From assembly GCF_017873395.1 (NCBI RefSeq), contig NZ_JAGGKC010000001.1, positions 1-64,000 on the forward strand: a stretch of 64,000 bases of DNA, read 5' to 3'. Under the pieces are notes generated by a model, which was not told the origin of the DNA, did no database searches, and worked only from the letters and a program-made list of their open reading frames with translations. Positions 9,696 through 18,320 of this stretch are shown here, piece by piece (within the stretch, counting starts at the first letter, position 1; each line of letters starts with the position of its first letter). A program made the translations under genes and the position numbers. This DNA is from Youngiibacter multivorans (GTDB lineage: Bacteria > Bacillota > Clostridia > Clostridiales > Clostridiaceae).

Positions 9696-10134
9696 ATGAA
9701 GTATCCTCCTAAAATGTTTATATAAATAATGAAAGATTTTTTAGCACGTTTTTAACCTTAACAGGTTGTATACAGGTTATAAACAGCAAAAGAAGAATAA
9801 AATCATCATGTTGACAAGTCTAATCAACATGATGTTAATATTGTAGATATTGAACAAAAACGGGCTGATTTGATAAAAAACCAGATAAAACAGCCAACAT
9901 TGTTCATTTCATTTAATCATTGGTGCACTAAGGAAAAACTTTCTGGTCCATATTTATCCAAAGTGGAAGTAACAGCTTATGCACAGGTTTATCAACAGTT
10001 GTGGATAAACTCACCGTTTTAGTAAAGTTATCAACAACTCCACATAATAATAGCATATAAAAAAAGGGGTGTACAATAAGTTATCCACAAATAAGGTGGG
10101 CTAAATATAATGCAGCATCATGTTTCCAAGTTCC
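9696..10134. promoter_or_regulatory. oriC: oriC second DnaA-box cluster, upstream of dnaA
   Basis: This non-coding stretch holds perfect boxes TGTGGATAA (10000-10008) and TTATCCACA (10081-10089). One-mismatch boxes are TTATCCAAA (9954-9962), TTATGCACA (9977-9985) and TTATCAACA (9989-9997 and 10028-10036). It also contains an inverted repeat with 11-bp arms (9804-9814 and 9824-9834). It corresponds to the upstream subregion of a bipartite origin and must include the dnaA promoter, which I could not place confidently. Confidence 0.85.
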
Positions 10135-10163
10135 TTGACACTGATATGGTCCATGAGTATAAT
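10135..10163 (+). promoter_or_regulatory. Consensus sigma-A promoter of rpmH operon
   Basis: TTGACA (10135-10140), a 17-base spacer and TATAAT (10158-10163): a full match to the housekeeping consensus. It would start a leader of about 85 bases ahead of rpmH. Confidence 0.93.
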
Positions 10164-10255
10164 AGGAGAGTAAATCCTGATTATGATGTCCGTATTGGAT
10201 AGTGTAAAGTTTTTAGGATATCAGCACCTATTAAACAACGAAGGGGGTGTCTAAT

Positions 10256-10390
10256 ATGTTTATGACATACCAGCCAAAGGTTAAGCAGAGAAAGAGAGAG
10301 CATGGTTTCATGAAGAGAATGGCTACCAAGAATGGTAGGAACGTGCTCAAGAGAAGAAGACTCAAAGGAAGAAAAAGACTAACAGCTTAA
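10256..10390 (+). CDS. rpmH: 50S ribosomal protein L34
   Basis: 44 residues beginning MFMTYQPKVKQRKREHGF, with the basic L34 body MKRMATKNGRNVLKRRR and ending KGRKRLTA. The ATG at 10256 is preceded by AAGGGGGTG; a second ATG at 10262 gives the more canonical MTYQPK start. It is the first gene of the rpmH-rnpA-yidD-yidC-jag operon. Confidence 0.97.
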   Translation: MFMTYQPKVKQRKREHGFMKRMATKNGRNVLKRRRLKGRKRLTA

Positions 10391-10445
10391 GGGCCGCATC
10401 ACGTGGCCTTTTTCTGCAAATTGAGCTGAAAGGAAAATTGTCTCC

Positions 10446-10814
10446 ATGAAACATGAAAAGATAAGAAAGAATACTGAATTCCGGAATGTCTACAGGAGAG
10501 GCAAGTCCTTATCGAATTACCTACTTGTTCTTTACTACATTAAAAATAGAAGGAACATTACTGATGGTGTAAAATTCAACAGGGTAGGCATATCGGTCAG
10601 CAAGAAAGTTGGAAAAAGTGTAGTCAGGAGCAGGGTCAAAAGACTGATTAGCGAAGCTTACAGGCTAAACAAACCGAACTTCACCGAAGGCCACGATTTT
10701 GTTTTTGTGGCCAGAACATCCAGTAGCGGTAAAAGCTATAAGGATATAGAGAAGGCAATGCTCGGTCTTTTTAAGAAGGCGGGACTGACAAAAATTGAAA
10801 ACGATACTGATTAA
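10446..10814 (+). CDS. rnpA: Ribonuclease P protein component
   Basis: 122 residues; protein subunit of RNase P, which removes the 5' leader of pre-tRNA. The RNR motif region RVGISVSKKVGKSVVRSRVKRLI is replaced here by the usual basic helix (V-R-S-R-V-K-R) near residue 60. The C-terminus overlaps yidD by 20 bases. A short GC-rich hairpin followed by TTTTT (about 10390-10415) between rpmH and rnpA may attenuate transcription. Confidence 0.96.
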   Translation: MKHEKIRKNTEFRNVYRRGKSLSNYLLVLYYIKNRRNITDGVKFNRVGISVSKKVGKSVVRSRVKRLISEAYRLNKPNFTEGHDFVFVARTSSSGKSYKDIEKAMLGLFKKAGLTKIENDTD

Positions 10815-11007
10815 TATTATCAGGTTCTATAGAAAATATATATCACCTATGAAGCAACCAAGCTGCAGGTTTTACCCGACTTGTTCTCAGTATGCTATTG
10901 AAGCCATTGAAAAATATGGATCAATCAAGGGTACGTATCTGGCAGTAAGGCGAATTCTAAAGTGTCACCCATATCACAAGGGAGATCCCTATGATCCTGT
11001 AAAATAA
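10795..11007 (+). CDS. yidD: Membrane protein insertion efficiency factor YidD
   Basis: 70 residues with the hallmark YISPMKQPSCRFYPTCSQYA motif, containing two of the conserved cysteines, and the HPYHKGDPYDPV tail. It assists YidC-dependent membrane insertion. The TTG start overlaps rnpA, as in many Firmicutes, suggesting translational coupling. Confidence 0.94.
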   Translation: MKTILINIIRFYRKYISPMKQPSCRFYPTCSQYAIEAIEKYGSIKGTYLAVRRILKCHPYHKGDPYDPVK

Positions 11008-11036
11008 CTATTGGTGAAAGCCATGGAGGTAATAAG

Positions 11037-11708
11037 TTGTTAGAGCCATTAAACCAATTATTCATCAGCGCCTTTCACATTATCAAATCCTTTCTGGACC
11101 AGTTCGTAACTGATCCTGGAAATCAATGGGGATTGACCATAATAGTATTCACAGTACTCATAAACTTCCTTATGTTCCCATTGAACTATAAGCAGATAAA
11201 ATCAATGAAGAAGACCCAGGCTATACAGCCTGAAGTTAAAAAGCTTCAGGAGAAGTACAAGAATGATCCTCAGAAGCTCCAGGAAATGACCATGAAGCTT
11301 TACAAGGACAATAACGTTAGCATGTTTGGAGGCTGCCTGCCTCTTCTTATTACCTACCCTATCTTCATAGCCATGTTCAGCGTATTCAGAAAGCTTGCTG
11401 AAGAAGGTTCCATAACTGGCATGAAGTTCGGTCCGCTAATACCGGATTTAGGATCTAAGGGAAATATAATCCTTTCAGTGCTTGCAGTTGTCACTATGAT
11501 TCTTTCAACCTGGCTCAGCCAGAGTAAGAACAAGGCAGTCAAAGATGATGCGATGACAAAGCAGACGAATATGATGAGCTATAGCATGTCTCTTCTATTT
11601 GGATTCTTTACGTATACATCAACGGCAGCACTAGGACTATACTGGGTAACTGGAAATGTATTCAGGATAATACAGACACTTATTCTGAATTATGTAGAGA
11701 AGGAATAA
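11037..11708 (+). CDS. yidC: Membrane protein insertase YidC/Oxa1 family
   Basis: 223 residues with about five hydrophobic segments. The 60TKM core is seen in GLTIIVFTVLINFLMFPLNY, followed by the cytoplasmic hairpin (K-K-T-Q-A-I-Q-P-E-V-K-K-L-Q) and LGLYWVTGNVFRIIQT near the C-terminus. It inserts membrane proteins alone or with SecYEG. The start is TTG with GGAGG 7 bases upstream. No SpoIIIJ-type lipobox is visible at the N-terminus. Confidence 0.95.
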   Translation: MLEPLNQLFISAFHIIKSFLDQFVTDPGNQWGLTIIVFTVLINFLMFPLNYKQIKSMKKTQAIQPEVKKLQEKYKNDPQKLQEMTMKLYKDNNVSMFGGCLPLLITYPIFIAMFSVFRKLAEEGSITGMKFGPLIPDLGSKGNIILSVLAVVTMILSTWLSQSKNKAVKDDAMTKQTNMMSYSMSLLFGFFTYTSTAALGLYWVTGNVFRIIQTLILNYVEKE

Positions 11709-11732
11709 ATATCCAGATAAGGTGGTATTGAT

Positions 11733-12350
11733 ATGAAAGCATTAGAGTTTTCAGGAAAAACAGTTGATGATGCTCTCTCGAACGCACTCAAGGAACTCAA
11801 GGTCGAAAAGGATCGGGTTGAATATGAAGTAATTGAGGAAGGCAGCAAGGGTTTACTTGGAATCATTGGAACTAAGCCAGCTCTGATACGTGTTACTGTA
11901 AAGAAGAATGCGCCAGAGGAAGCTACAAGATTTTTGAGTGGTGTACTGGATTCAATGGGAATCGTTGCAGAAATCAAGGTCAAGGAAGAGGATGACGTAC
12001 TCAGAATAAACCTCTCCGGACCCAAAATGGGTCTCATCATCGGATATAGAGGTGAGACACTTGATTCACTTCAATATCTTACCAGTCTTGTTGTAAACAA
12101 GATCAGCGGATACAAGAGAGTAGTGCTCGATACTGAAGGATATAGACAGAAGCGTGAAGACACACTTAAAAGACTTGCAGATAAGACAGCGTATAAGGTA
12201 AAGAAATACGGAAGGTCCATGAAACTGGAACCGATGAATCCATATGAAAGAAGAATCATCCACTCAGCTCTTCAGGGTGTTGATAGTATTAAGACATACA
12301 GCGTTGGCGATGAGCCATATAGAAGAGTTGTAGTTGAACTGGATAAGTAG
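11733..12350 (+). CDS. jag: RNA-binding protein Jag (KhpB)
   Basis: 205 residues: the Jag-N domain (residues 1-50, motif EEGSKGLLGIIGTKPA), a KH domain (about 75-145, motif GLIIGYRGETLDSLQYL) and a C-terminal R3H domain (about 150-205, motif MNPYERRIIHSALQ). The protein binds RNA with KhpA and affects cell elongation in related bacteria. Last gene before a strong terminator. Confidence 0.95.
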   Translation: MKALEFSGKTVDDALSNALKELKVEKDRVEYEVIEEGSKGLLGIIGTKPALIRVTVKKNAPEEATRFLSGVLDSMGIVAEIKVKEEDDVLRINLSGPKMGLIIGYRGETLDSLQYLTSLVVNKISGYKRVVLDTEGYRQKREDTLKRLADKTAYKVKKYGRSMKLEPMNPYERRIIHSALQGVDSIKTYSVGDEPYRRVVVELDK

Positions 12351-12355
12351 AAGCG

Positions 12356-12382
12356 AGCCTGAGTGAACTCAGGCTTTTTTTT
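12356..12382 (+). terminator. Rho-independent terminator after jag
   Basis: Stem AGCCTGAG/CTCAGGCT with loop TGAA, followed by eight T residues. Confidence 0.95.
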
Positions 12383-12453
12383 GTGATGTAACTACCAATT
12401 ATTCGCTTATAATAAGGATTAACAGATTAAACCAGGAAGAGTAAGGAGATGCC

Positions 12454-13824
12454 ATGAGAGACTTTGATACAATTGCAGCCATAGCTACACCACCAGGTGA
12501 AAGCGGCGTAGCCTTGATTAAAATATCTGGAACCGATGCAAAGACAATTGTCTCAGAGATCTTCAAAATGAAGACAGGAGGCATATTTCTCAACAGCAGG
12601 CCATGGACCATGCATTATGGACATATATTGGAACATGATAGCGGCGACGTAATCGATGAGGTTGTAGTAAGCTACTTTATGGCGCCTAAGAGCTATACCG
12701 CTGAAGATGTTGTGGAAATAACCTGCCATGGAGGGTATGCTTCAACAAGGCGTATACTGGAACAGGTTATGGTAATGGGTGCTAGACCCGCAGCTCCTGG
12801 AGAATTTACAAAAAGAGCATTTCTTAACGGGCGTATTGATTTGGCTCAGGCTGAAGCCGTTATTGATATTATCAATGCAAAGACGGATCAATCCATGAGA
12901 ACAGCTATGGCACAGTCCCAAGGCCGCCTTTCAAGGGAAATTTCAACAATCAGGGAGAAGTTGCTGAATATGCTGGCTTTCATAGAGGTAACGGTTGATT
13001 TTCCTGAGGATGACCTTGAATCGGCCACTGCAGAAAAGGTGAAGGACAACGCTTTAGAGATAGTCGAAAAAATCGAATCACTGCTCAAGACCTCTGGAGA
13101 AGGAAAAATTATCAGGGATGGGCTTAGAACTGTAATTGCAGGGAAGCCTAATGTAGGGAAATCATCCCTGTTGAACACATTGCTTATGGAAAACAGAGCA
13201 ATCGTAACAGACGTCCCAGGTACGACGCGTGATGTGATAGAAGAATATCTGAATCTTGACGGAATACCGATAATACTTGTTGATACAGCTGGAATCAGAG
13301 ACACTCAGGATATCGTCGAGAGGATCGGTGTTGACATATCAAAGCAAAAATTGGTAGAAGCTGACCTTGTCCTGTTTATGCTCGACAGGTCAAGACCAAT
13401 CGACAATGAAGACCTGGAAATAATTACTCGATTGGAAAATAACAGATATATTGTGCTATTGAATAAGACTGATCTTGAAGACCGGTTGGATTACGACCAC
13501 CCTATTCTTCAGGATGCTATACAAGTATCGGCAACTAATGGATTCGGAATCAGCGAGCTTAAGAAGAGGATCAAGGATATGTTCTTTGATGGGACCGTAA
13601 AGGCTGGCGAGTATTCTGTTTCAAATGACAGGCATAAGGAAGCGCTCATGAGAGCAAATGAGAGTCTAAAGGATGCACTTGCAGCCTTGAAGGGAAATAT
13701 GCAGCTGGATGTCGTATCAATAGATTTGAGCACAGCATGGAGTTACCTAGGTGAAATTACTGGAGATACACTGCAGGAAGACCTTATAGATAAGATTTTC
13801 TCGGATTTCTGTGTAGGAAAATAA
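12454..13824 (+). CDS. mnmE: tRNA modification GTPase MnmE
   Basis: 456 residues. The N-terminal folate-binding domain starts DTIAAIATPPGESGVALIKI. A helical domain surrounds the G domain, which has GKPNVGKSSLLN (P-loop, near 230), PGTTRDVIEE, DTAGIRDT and the NKTD motif. The C-terminus is FCVGK, with the conserved catalytic cysteine. With MnmG it modifies U34 of several tRNAs. Only 12 bases separate it from mnmG. Confidence 0.97.
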   Translation: MRDFDTIAAIATPPGESGVALIKISGTDAKTIVSEIFKMKTGGIFLNSRPWTMHYGHILEHDSGDVIDEVVVSYFMAPKSYTAEDVVEITCHGGYASTRRILEQVMVMGARPAAPGEFTKRAFLNGRIDLAQAEAVIDIINAKTDQSMRTAMAQSQGRLSREISTIREKLLNMLAFIEVTVDFPEDDLESATAEKVKDNALEIVEKIESLLKTSGEGKIIRDGLRTVIAGKPNVGKSSLLNTLLMENRAIVTDVPGTTRDVIEEYLNLDGIPIILVDTAGIRDTQDIVERIGVDISKQKLVEADLVLFMLDRSRPIDNEDLEIITRLENNRYIVLLNKTDLEDRLDYDHPILQDAIQVSATNGFGISELKKRIKDMFFDGTVKAGEYSVSNDRHKEALMRANESLKDALAALKGNMQLDVVSIDLSTAWSYLGEITGDTLQEDLIDKIFSDFCVGK

Positions 13825-13836
13825 GGAGTATCAATT

Positions 13837-15717
13837 ATGTATGAAGCAGGAATATACGACGTCATTGTAGTCGGGGCCGGACATGCAGGTTGTGAAGCTG
13901 CCCTGGCGTCTGCCAGGCTTGGCTGCAGGACTTTAATGTGTACTATGAACATCGACAGTCTGGCATTTATGCCTTGCAATCCTAACATTGGCGGAACATC
14001 AAAGGGTCATCTTGTAAGAGAAATCGACGCTTTAGGTGGTGAGATGGGTATTAACATCGATAAGACATTGATTCAATCAAGGATGCTTAATTTGTCCAAA
14101 GGTCCTGCTGTTCACTCTTTGAGGGCGCAGGCTGATAAAATGAAGTATCAGCTGGAAATGAGGAAGATTGTCGAGAGTGAACCTAACCTCACCGTAAAGC
14201 AGATAGAAGTAACATCACTTATAAGCGATGGCAGCTCTATAGCTGGTGTAATGACAAAAAATGATGCCAGCTACAGGGCTAAGTCTGTAATATTGTGTAC
14301 AGGAACATATTTGAAGAGCAGGATAATAATAGGTGAAACCTCATATGAATCCGGTCCTAATGGACTTTCGTCTTCAAAAACATTAACTGACAGCCTAAAA
14401 GACCTTGGAGTCAGGATAATGAGATTTAAAACAGGAACACCAGTTCGAATACATAGAAGAAGTGTTGATTTCTCTTTAACCGAAGAGCAAAAGGGAGACC
14501 AAAGGATCATACCGTTCTCCTTTCTGACTGAGAATATCGAAAGAGACCAGGAGAGCTGCTTTCTAGTATATACCAATGAAGAAACTCATAAGGTGATATC
14601 AATGAATAAGCACAGGTCTCCAATGTTCAATGGATCCATCGAGGGTGTCGGGGCCAGGTATTGTCCTTCCATTGAGGATAAGATATTCAGGTTTCCTGAC
14701 AGGGAAAGACATCAGTTGTTCCTGGAACCAGAAGGACTCTATACACAAGAAATATATGTACAGGGCATGTCGTCTTCATTACCCGAAGAGGTTCAACTGG
14801 AAATGCTTCATACAATACCGGCTTTGAAAAATGCGGAAATAGTAAGATGCGGCTACGCTATCGAGTATGATGTCATAGATCCGCTACAGCTGTCCCCTAC
14901 TCTTGAGTTCAAAGAAATAGGAGGACTATATGGTGCCGGCCAGATAAATGGAACATCTGGCTATGAAGAAGCTGCAGCTCAAGGATTGGTAGCTGGCATT
15001 AATGCGGCATTGAAAGTCACTGGTAAGGAGCCACTCATAATTGACAGATCACAAGCATATATAGGCGTACTGATTGATGACCTGGTAACTAAGGGTACAA
15101 ATGAACCATATAGGATGATGACGTCCAGATCTGAATACAGGCTGCTGCTCAGACAGGATAATGCTGATTTGAGACTTACCGAGTTGGGAAGAAAGGTAGG
15201 TCTGGTTACAGATAATAGATACCATATATATGAGATTAGAAAAATGAATATAGAAAATGAAATTCAAAGGCTAAAAGCAGTACAAATTACAGGTACCATT
15301 GAAACAAATAGAATCCTTAATGAGCTAGGTACCGTTGAATTGAAAAAACCTACAAGTCTCTATGAGCTTATAAAAAGACCGGAACTTGATTACTTTAAGA
15401 TTTCTGTTCTTGATGCTAACAGACCTGATTTGCCAATTGACGTAATGGAAGAAGTCAGTACAATCAGCAAATATGAGGGTTATATTGTTAAGCAGCTAGA
15501 ACAGGTTGCACAATTTGAGAAATATGAGAAGAAAAGGTTAGATGCGATAAAGGATTACAAGGATATCAAGGGCTTGCGAATCGAGGCACAGCAGAAACTG
15601 AATAATATCAAGCCTTATAACCTAGGTCAGGCATCTAGAATTTCTGGAGTTAATCCTGCTGATATTTCAGTAATAGCAATTTATCTAGAGACGATCAAGA
15701 AAACCAGGGAGGAATAG
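13837..15717 (+). CDS. mnmG: tRNA uridine-5-carboxymethylaminomethyl(34) synthase MnmG
   Basis: 626 residues; FAD enzyme partnering MnmE. The FAD-binding motif VVGAGHAGCEAALASARLG is at the N-terminus, followed by CNPNIGGTSKGHLVREIDALGG and the GTYLKSRI region. The C-terminal helical domain includes the ASRISGVNPADI motif. It overlaps nothing but is followed one base later by rsmG, so the three genes form an operon. Confidence 0.97.
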   Translation: MYEAGIYDVIVVGAGHAGCEAALASARLGCRTLMCTMNIDSLAFMPCNPNIGGTSKGHLVREIDALGGEMGINIDKTLIQSRMLNLSKGPAVHSLRAQADKMKYQLEMRKIVESEPNLTVKQIEVTSLISDGSSIAGVMTKNDASYRAKSVILCTGTYLKSRIIIGETSYESGPNGLSSSKTLTDSLKDLGVRIMRFKTGTPVRIHRRSVDFSLTEEQKGDQRIIPFSFLTENIERDQESCFLVYTNEETHKVISMNKHRSPMFNGSIEGVGARYCPSIEDKIFRFPDRERHQLFLEPEGLYTQEIYVQGMSSSLPEEVQLEMLHTIPALKNAEIVRCGYAIEYDVIDPLQLSPTLEFKEIGGLYGAGQINGTSGYEEAAAQGLVAGINAALKVTGKEPLIIDRSQAYIGVLIDDLVTKGTNEPYRMMTSRSEYRLLLRQDNADLRLTELGRKVGLVTDNRYHIYEIRKMNIENEIQRLKAVQITGTIETNRILNELGTVELKKPTSLYELIKRPELDYFKISVLDANRPDLPIDVMEEVSTISKYEGYIVKQLEQVAQFEKYEKKRLDAIKDYKDIKGLRIEAQQKLNNIKPYNLGQASRISGVNPADISVIAIYLETIKKTREE

Positions 15718-15718
15718 T

Positions 15719-16435
15719 ATGTACTTTGAGTATATGAAATCATGTGTAAATGAAATGGGTATTGAGTTTGATGAAATTGCATATGGTAAGTTCATCAGAT
15801 ACTCTGAAATGCTGATAGACTGGAATTCACGGATCAATCTGACTGCAATTACAGATATGGATGGAATAATAAAGAAGCATTTCATAGATTCACTTAAAAT
15901 ATTTGAGTTCTCACCAATAAAGAAGGCTCGGAAAATAATTGATGTTGGGACTGGTGCCGGTTTCCCTGGAATTCCAATGAAAATCATAAATGATGATTTT
16001 GAACTGACTTTACTCGATTCACTTAATAAGAGAATTGATTATCTCAAAGAGGTTTGCAAGGAATTAAAGCTTGAGAATGTCGATTTTGTCCATGCAAGGG
16101 CTGAGGACGGAGCAAGGATGCCGGAACACCGAGAAAAATATGATTTAGCTGTTTCAAGGGCTGTGGCTAACATGGCAGTTCTTTCAGAGCTCTGCTTGCC
16201 TTTTGTAAAGACGGGAGGTTATTTCATAGCATTAAAGGGTCCTGGAGTGGAAACTGAACTTAGCGAAGCCAAGAAAGCCATTACTGAGATGGGCGGGAAG
16301 CTTTTAAAGGTAATTAACGTTGCAATAAAGGACACCGACTTAAATCATAATATTGTTGTTGTAGAAAAAATAGCCAAAACACCATTAAAGTACCCCAGAC
16401 AAGCAGGGCTTGTATCTAAAAATCCAATAAAGTAG
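15719..16435 (+). CDS. rsmG: 16S rRNA (guanine(527)-N7)-methyltransferase RsmG
   Basis: 238 residues. The SAM-binding motif is IDVGTGAGFPGIPMKI (near residue 80), with SRAVANMAVLSELCLPFVK further on. It methylates G527 of 16S rRNA. AGGGAGG lies within the end of mnmG. The stop codon (16433-16435) lies inside the left arm of a 48-bp palindrome centred on the first parS site, so this palindrome probably also terminates the operon. Confidence 0.96.
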   Translation: MYFEYMKSCVNEMGIEFDEIAYGKFIRYSEMLIDWNSRINLTAITDMDGIIKKHFIDSLKIFEFSPIKKARKIIDVGTGAGFPGIPMKIINDDFELTLLDSLNKRIDYLKEVCKELKLENVDFVHARAEDGARMPEHREKYDLAVSRAVANMAVLSELCLPFVKTGGYFIALKGPGVETELSEAKKAITEMGGKLLKVINVAIKDTDLNHNIVVVEKIAKTPLKYPRQAGLVSKNPIK

Positions 16436-16476
16436 AAGACGCGATGTTTCACGTGAAACATCGCGTCTTCTACTTT
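16429..16476. repeat. parS: parS site 1 inside a 48-bp perfect palindrome
   Basis: The core TGTTTCACGTGAAACA is at 16445-16460. The flanks continue as a perfect inverted repeat: the 24-base left arm (16429-16452) is the exact reverse complement of the right arm (16453-16476). The right arm ends in a TTTT run, so the element can also act as a transcription terminator for rsmG. Confidence 0.95.
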
Positions 16477-16516
16477 TAATCATTACGCTATTTATTGCTG
16501 GTATAACAAGAGTAGA

Positions 16517-16544
16517 CAGTATTGTTTCACGTGAAACAATACTG
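16517..16544. repeat. parS: parS site 2 inside a 28-bp perfect palindrome
   Basis: Core TGTTTCACGTGAAACA at 16523-16538; palindromic flanks CAGTAT/ATACTG, unrelated to the flanks of site 1. Confidence 0.95.
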
Positions 16545-16558
16545 AAACTACACTTTGC

Positions 16559-16582
16559 TTAATGTTTCACGTGAAACATTAA
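16559..16582. repeat. parS: parS site 3 inside a 24-bp perfect palindrome
   Basis: Core TGTTTCACGTGAAACA at 16563-16578 with flanks TTAA/TTAA. Confidence 0.95.
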
Positions 16583-16603
16583 TAATCAATCTACTCCACC
16601 TAA

Positions 16604-16619
16604 TGTTTCACGTGAAACA
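16604..16619. repeat. parS: parS site 4
   Basis: Perfect 16-mer TGTTTCACGTGAAACA without palindromic extension. All four sites match the parS sequence bound by Spo0J/ParB and lie directly upstream of soj-spo0J. Confidence 0.95.
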
Positions 16620-16633
16620 ATTTACAATTCGAC

Positions 16634-16662
16634 TGTTAAATGCAATCACTGAAGGTTATAAT
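16634..16662 (+). promoter_or_regulatory. Putative soj promoter
   Basis: TGTTAA (16634-16639), a 17-base spacer and TATAAT (16657-16662), just downstream of parS site 4. Spo0J spreading from parS could influence it. Confidence 0.65.
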
Positions 16663-16696
16663 AGAATAGTATGAGAATAAGAATTCGGGGGATAAC

Positions 16697-17458
16697 ATGA
16701 AAGTAGTATGTGTATTTAATCAAAAGGGTGGGGTCGGTAAGACAACAACCAATATCAATATAGCTTCATATGTCGCCTTGAAGGATAATAAGGTCTTGGT
16801 GATTGATATGGATCCACAGGGGAATACAACCAGTGGATTTGGAATTGACAAGGAAAAGCTTGAGTATTCAACCTATGACCTCCTTCTTACGGATGCTGAG
16901 CTTGATCTTGTGATCCAGCCGGTTGAAAGCACAGGCAATATTAAAATTATTCCATCTAACATTGAACTGGCAGGAGCAGATCTTGAACTTGCTATGCTGC
17001 CTGACAGGGAAAAAATACTAAAGAACAGGTTGGAAGGAATCGTTGAAAGATATGACTATGTTTTCATAGATTGCCCTCCATCACTTGGGTTACTTACTAT
17101 TAACGCTCTAACAGCTGCCAATTCAGTTATAATCCCAATGCAATGTGAATATTATGCTCTTGAAGGGATAAGTCAGCTGATTAAGACAATTAACCTAGTG
17201 AAAAAAGGCTTAAACAAGGATTTGGAGATTGAAGGTGTTGTTTTGACAATGTTCGACTCAAGAAGAAATCTTCAACTTCAGGTAGCTGAAGAATTGAAGA
17301 GTTATTTTGGAGAGCTGGTTTATGAAAACACAATACCTCGAAATATCAGATTGGCTGAGGCACCAAGCTTCGGTATGCCAATATTTGCGTATGACGATAA
17401 ATGCAAAGGAGCAGAGTCGTATTCTGATCTGGCAGATGAATTTCTAAGGAAGCAATAA
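16697..17458 (+). CDS. soj: Chromosome partitioning ATPase Soj/ParA
   Basis: 253 residues; deviant Walker A ATPase. KGGVGKTTTNINIA with the signature lysine is near residue 10, DMDPQGNTTSGFG is near 40 and VFIDCPPSLGLLTINAL is near 115. It works with Spo0J at parS in origin segregation and modulates DnaA activity in Bacillus. RBS GGGGG before the ATG; 13 bases before the spo0J start chosen here. Confidence 0.97.
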   Translation: MKVVCVFNQKGGVGKTTTNINIASYVALKDNKVLVIDMDPQGNTTSGFGIDKEKLEYSTYDLLLTDAELDLVIQPVESTGNIKIIPSNIELAGADLELAMLPDREKILKNRLEGIVERYDYVFIDCPPSLGLLTINALTAANSVIIPMQCEYYALEGISQLIKTINLVKKGLNKDLEIEGVVLTMFDSRRNLQLQVAEELKSYFGELVYENTIPRNIRLAEAPSFGMPIFAYDDKCKGAESYSDLADEFLRKQ

Positions 17459-17471
17459 AGGAGTGAATTTG

Positions 17472-18317
17472 GTGGCAAAAAAATTCGGATTAGGAAAAGG
17501 ATTGAATGCGCTGTTGCCTGAGTCTGAAGACGCATCAGGAGCAGTCGATAGCATTGACATAAATAGGATCAAGCCCAATAAGGAACAACCCAGAAAATAT
17601 TTTGATGAAGAAAAGATATTCATGCTTTCAGAGTCAATAAAAGAACATGGAATGATCCAGCCTATAATAGTAAAAAAAGAGGGCGAAGACTATAGTATCA
17701 TAGCTGGCGAAAGACGCTGGCGGGCAGCTCGAAAAGCGGGACTCAAAGAAATACCTGTCATAATGATGGACCTTTCAGAGAAGGATGTACTTGAAATATC
17801 CCTTATAGAAAACATTCAAAGACAGGACCTGAATCCTATGGAAGAAGCCAGTGCTTTCAAGAGGCTGCTTGATGACTTTAACCTTACTCAGGAAGATCTC
17901 TCTAAAAAGCTGGGGAAGTCAAGGACAGCTATTGCAAATACGATTAGGCTCCTGAATCTTGATGCGAGAGTACAGGAATTTCTAATTGAAGGAATATTGT
18001 CTGAGGGCCATGGTCGTGCCTTGCTTGGACTTGAGAACTGCGATGACCAGTATCATGCTAGCCAGAAGGTAATTGATTTTAGTCTGAGTGTAAGAGAAAC
18101 TGAACAACTTGTAGCAGGTTTCCATACAGAGAAGATAGAGAGACATAAAAAAGCTCTGGACCCATATTTGTCTGACCTTGAAAAAAGGCTAGGAGAAGCA
18201 CTTGGTACAAAAGTAAGATTTAAGTCAAAAGCAAAGAACAAAGGAAAAATCGAAATAGAGTATTACAGTTCGGACGAACTTGAAAGAATACTGGAATTTC
18301 TGAAGGTAGAGGATTAA
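17472..18317 (+). CDS. spo0J: Chromosome partitioning protein Spo0J/ParB
   Basis: 281 residues. FGLGKGLNALL is at the N-terminus. The ParB CTPase domain has the GERRWRAARKAGL motif near residue 75 and ENIQRQDLNPMEEA near 110. The helix-turn-helix region is LTQEDLSKKLGKSRTAIANTIRLL. A GTG at 17472 is taken because AAGGAG lies 8 bases upstream; a GTG at 17463 overlaps that site. It binds the four parS sites upstream of soj. Confidence 0.97.
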   Translation: MAKKFGLGKGLNALLPESEDASGAVDSIDINRIKPNKEQPRKYFDEEKIFMLSESIKEHGMIQPIIVKKEGEDYSIIAGERRWRAARKAGLKEIPVIMMDLSEKDVLEISLIENIQRQDLNPMEEASAFKRLLDDFNLTQEDLSKKLGKSRTAIANTIRLLNLDARVQEFLIEGILSEGHGRALLGLENCDDQYHASQKVIDFSLSVRETEQLVAGFHTEKIERHKKALDPYLSDLEKRLGEALGTKVRFKSKAKNKGKIEIEYYSSDELERILEFLKVED

Positions 18318-18320
18318 ATA

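Noticed and set aside
16429..16619. Phage att or transposon inverted repeats
   Set aside because: The sequence is the perfect parS 16-mer in the canonical position before soj-spo0J.
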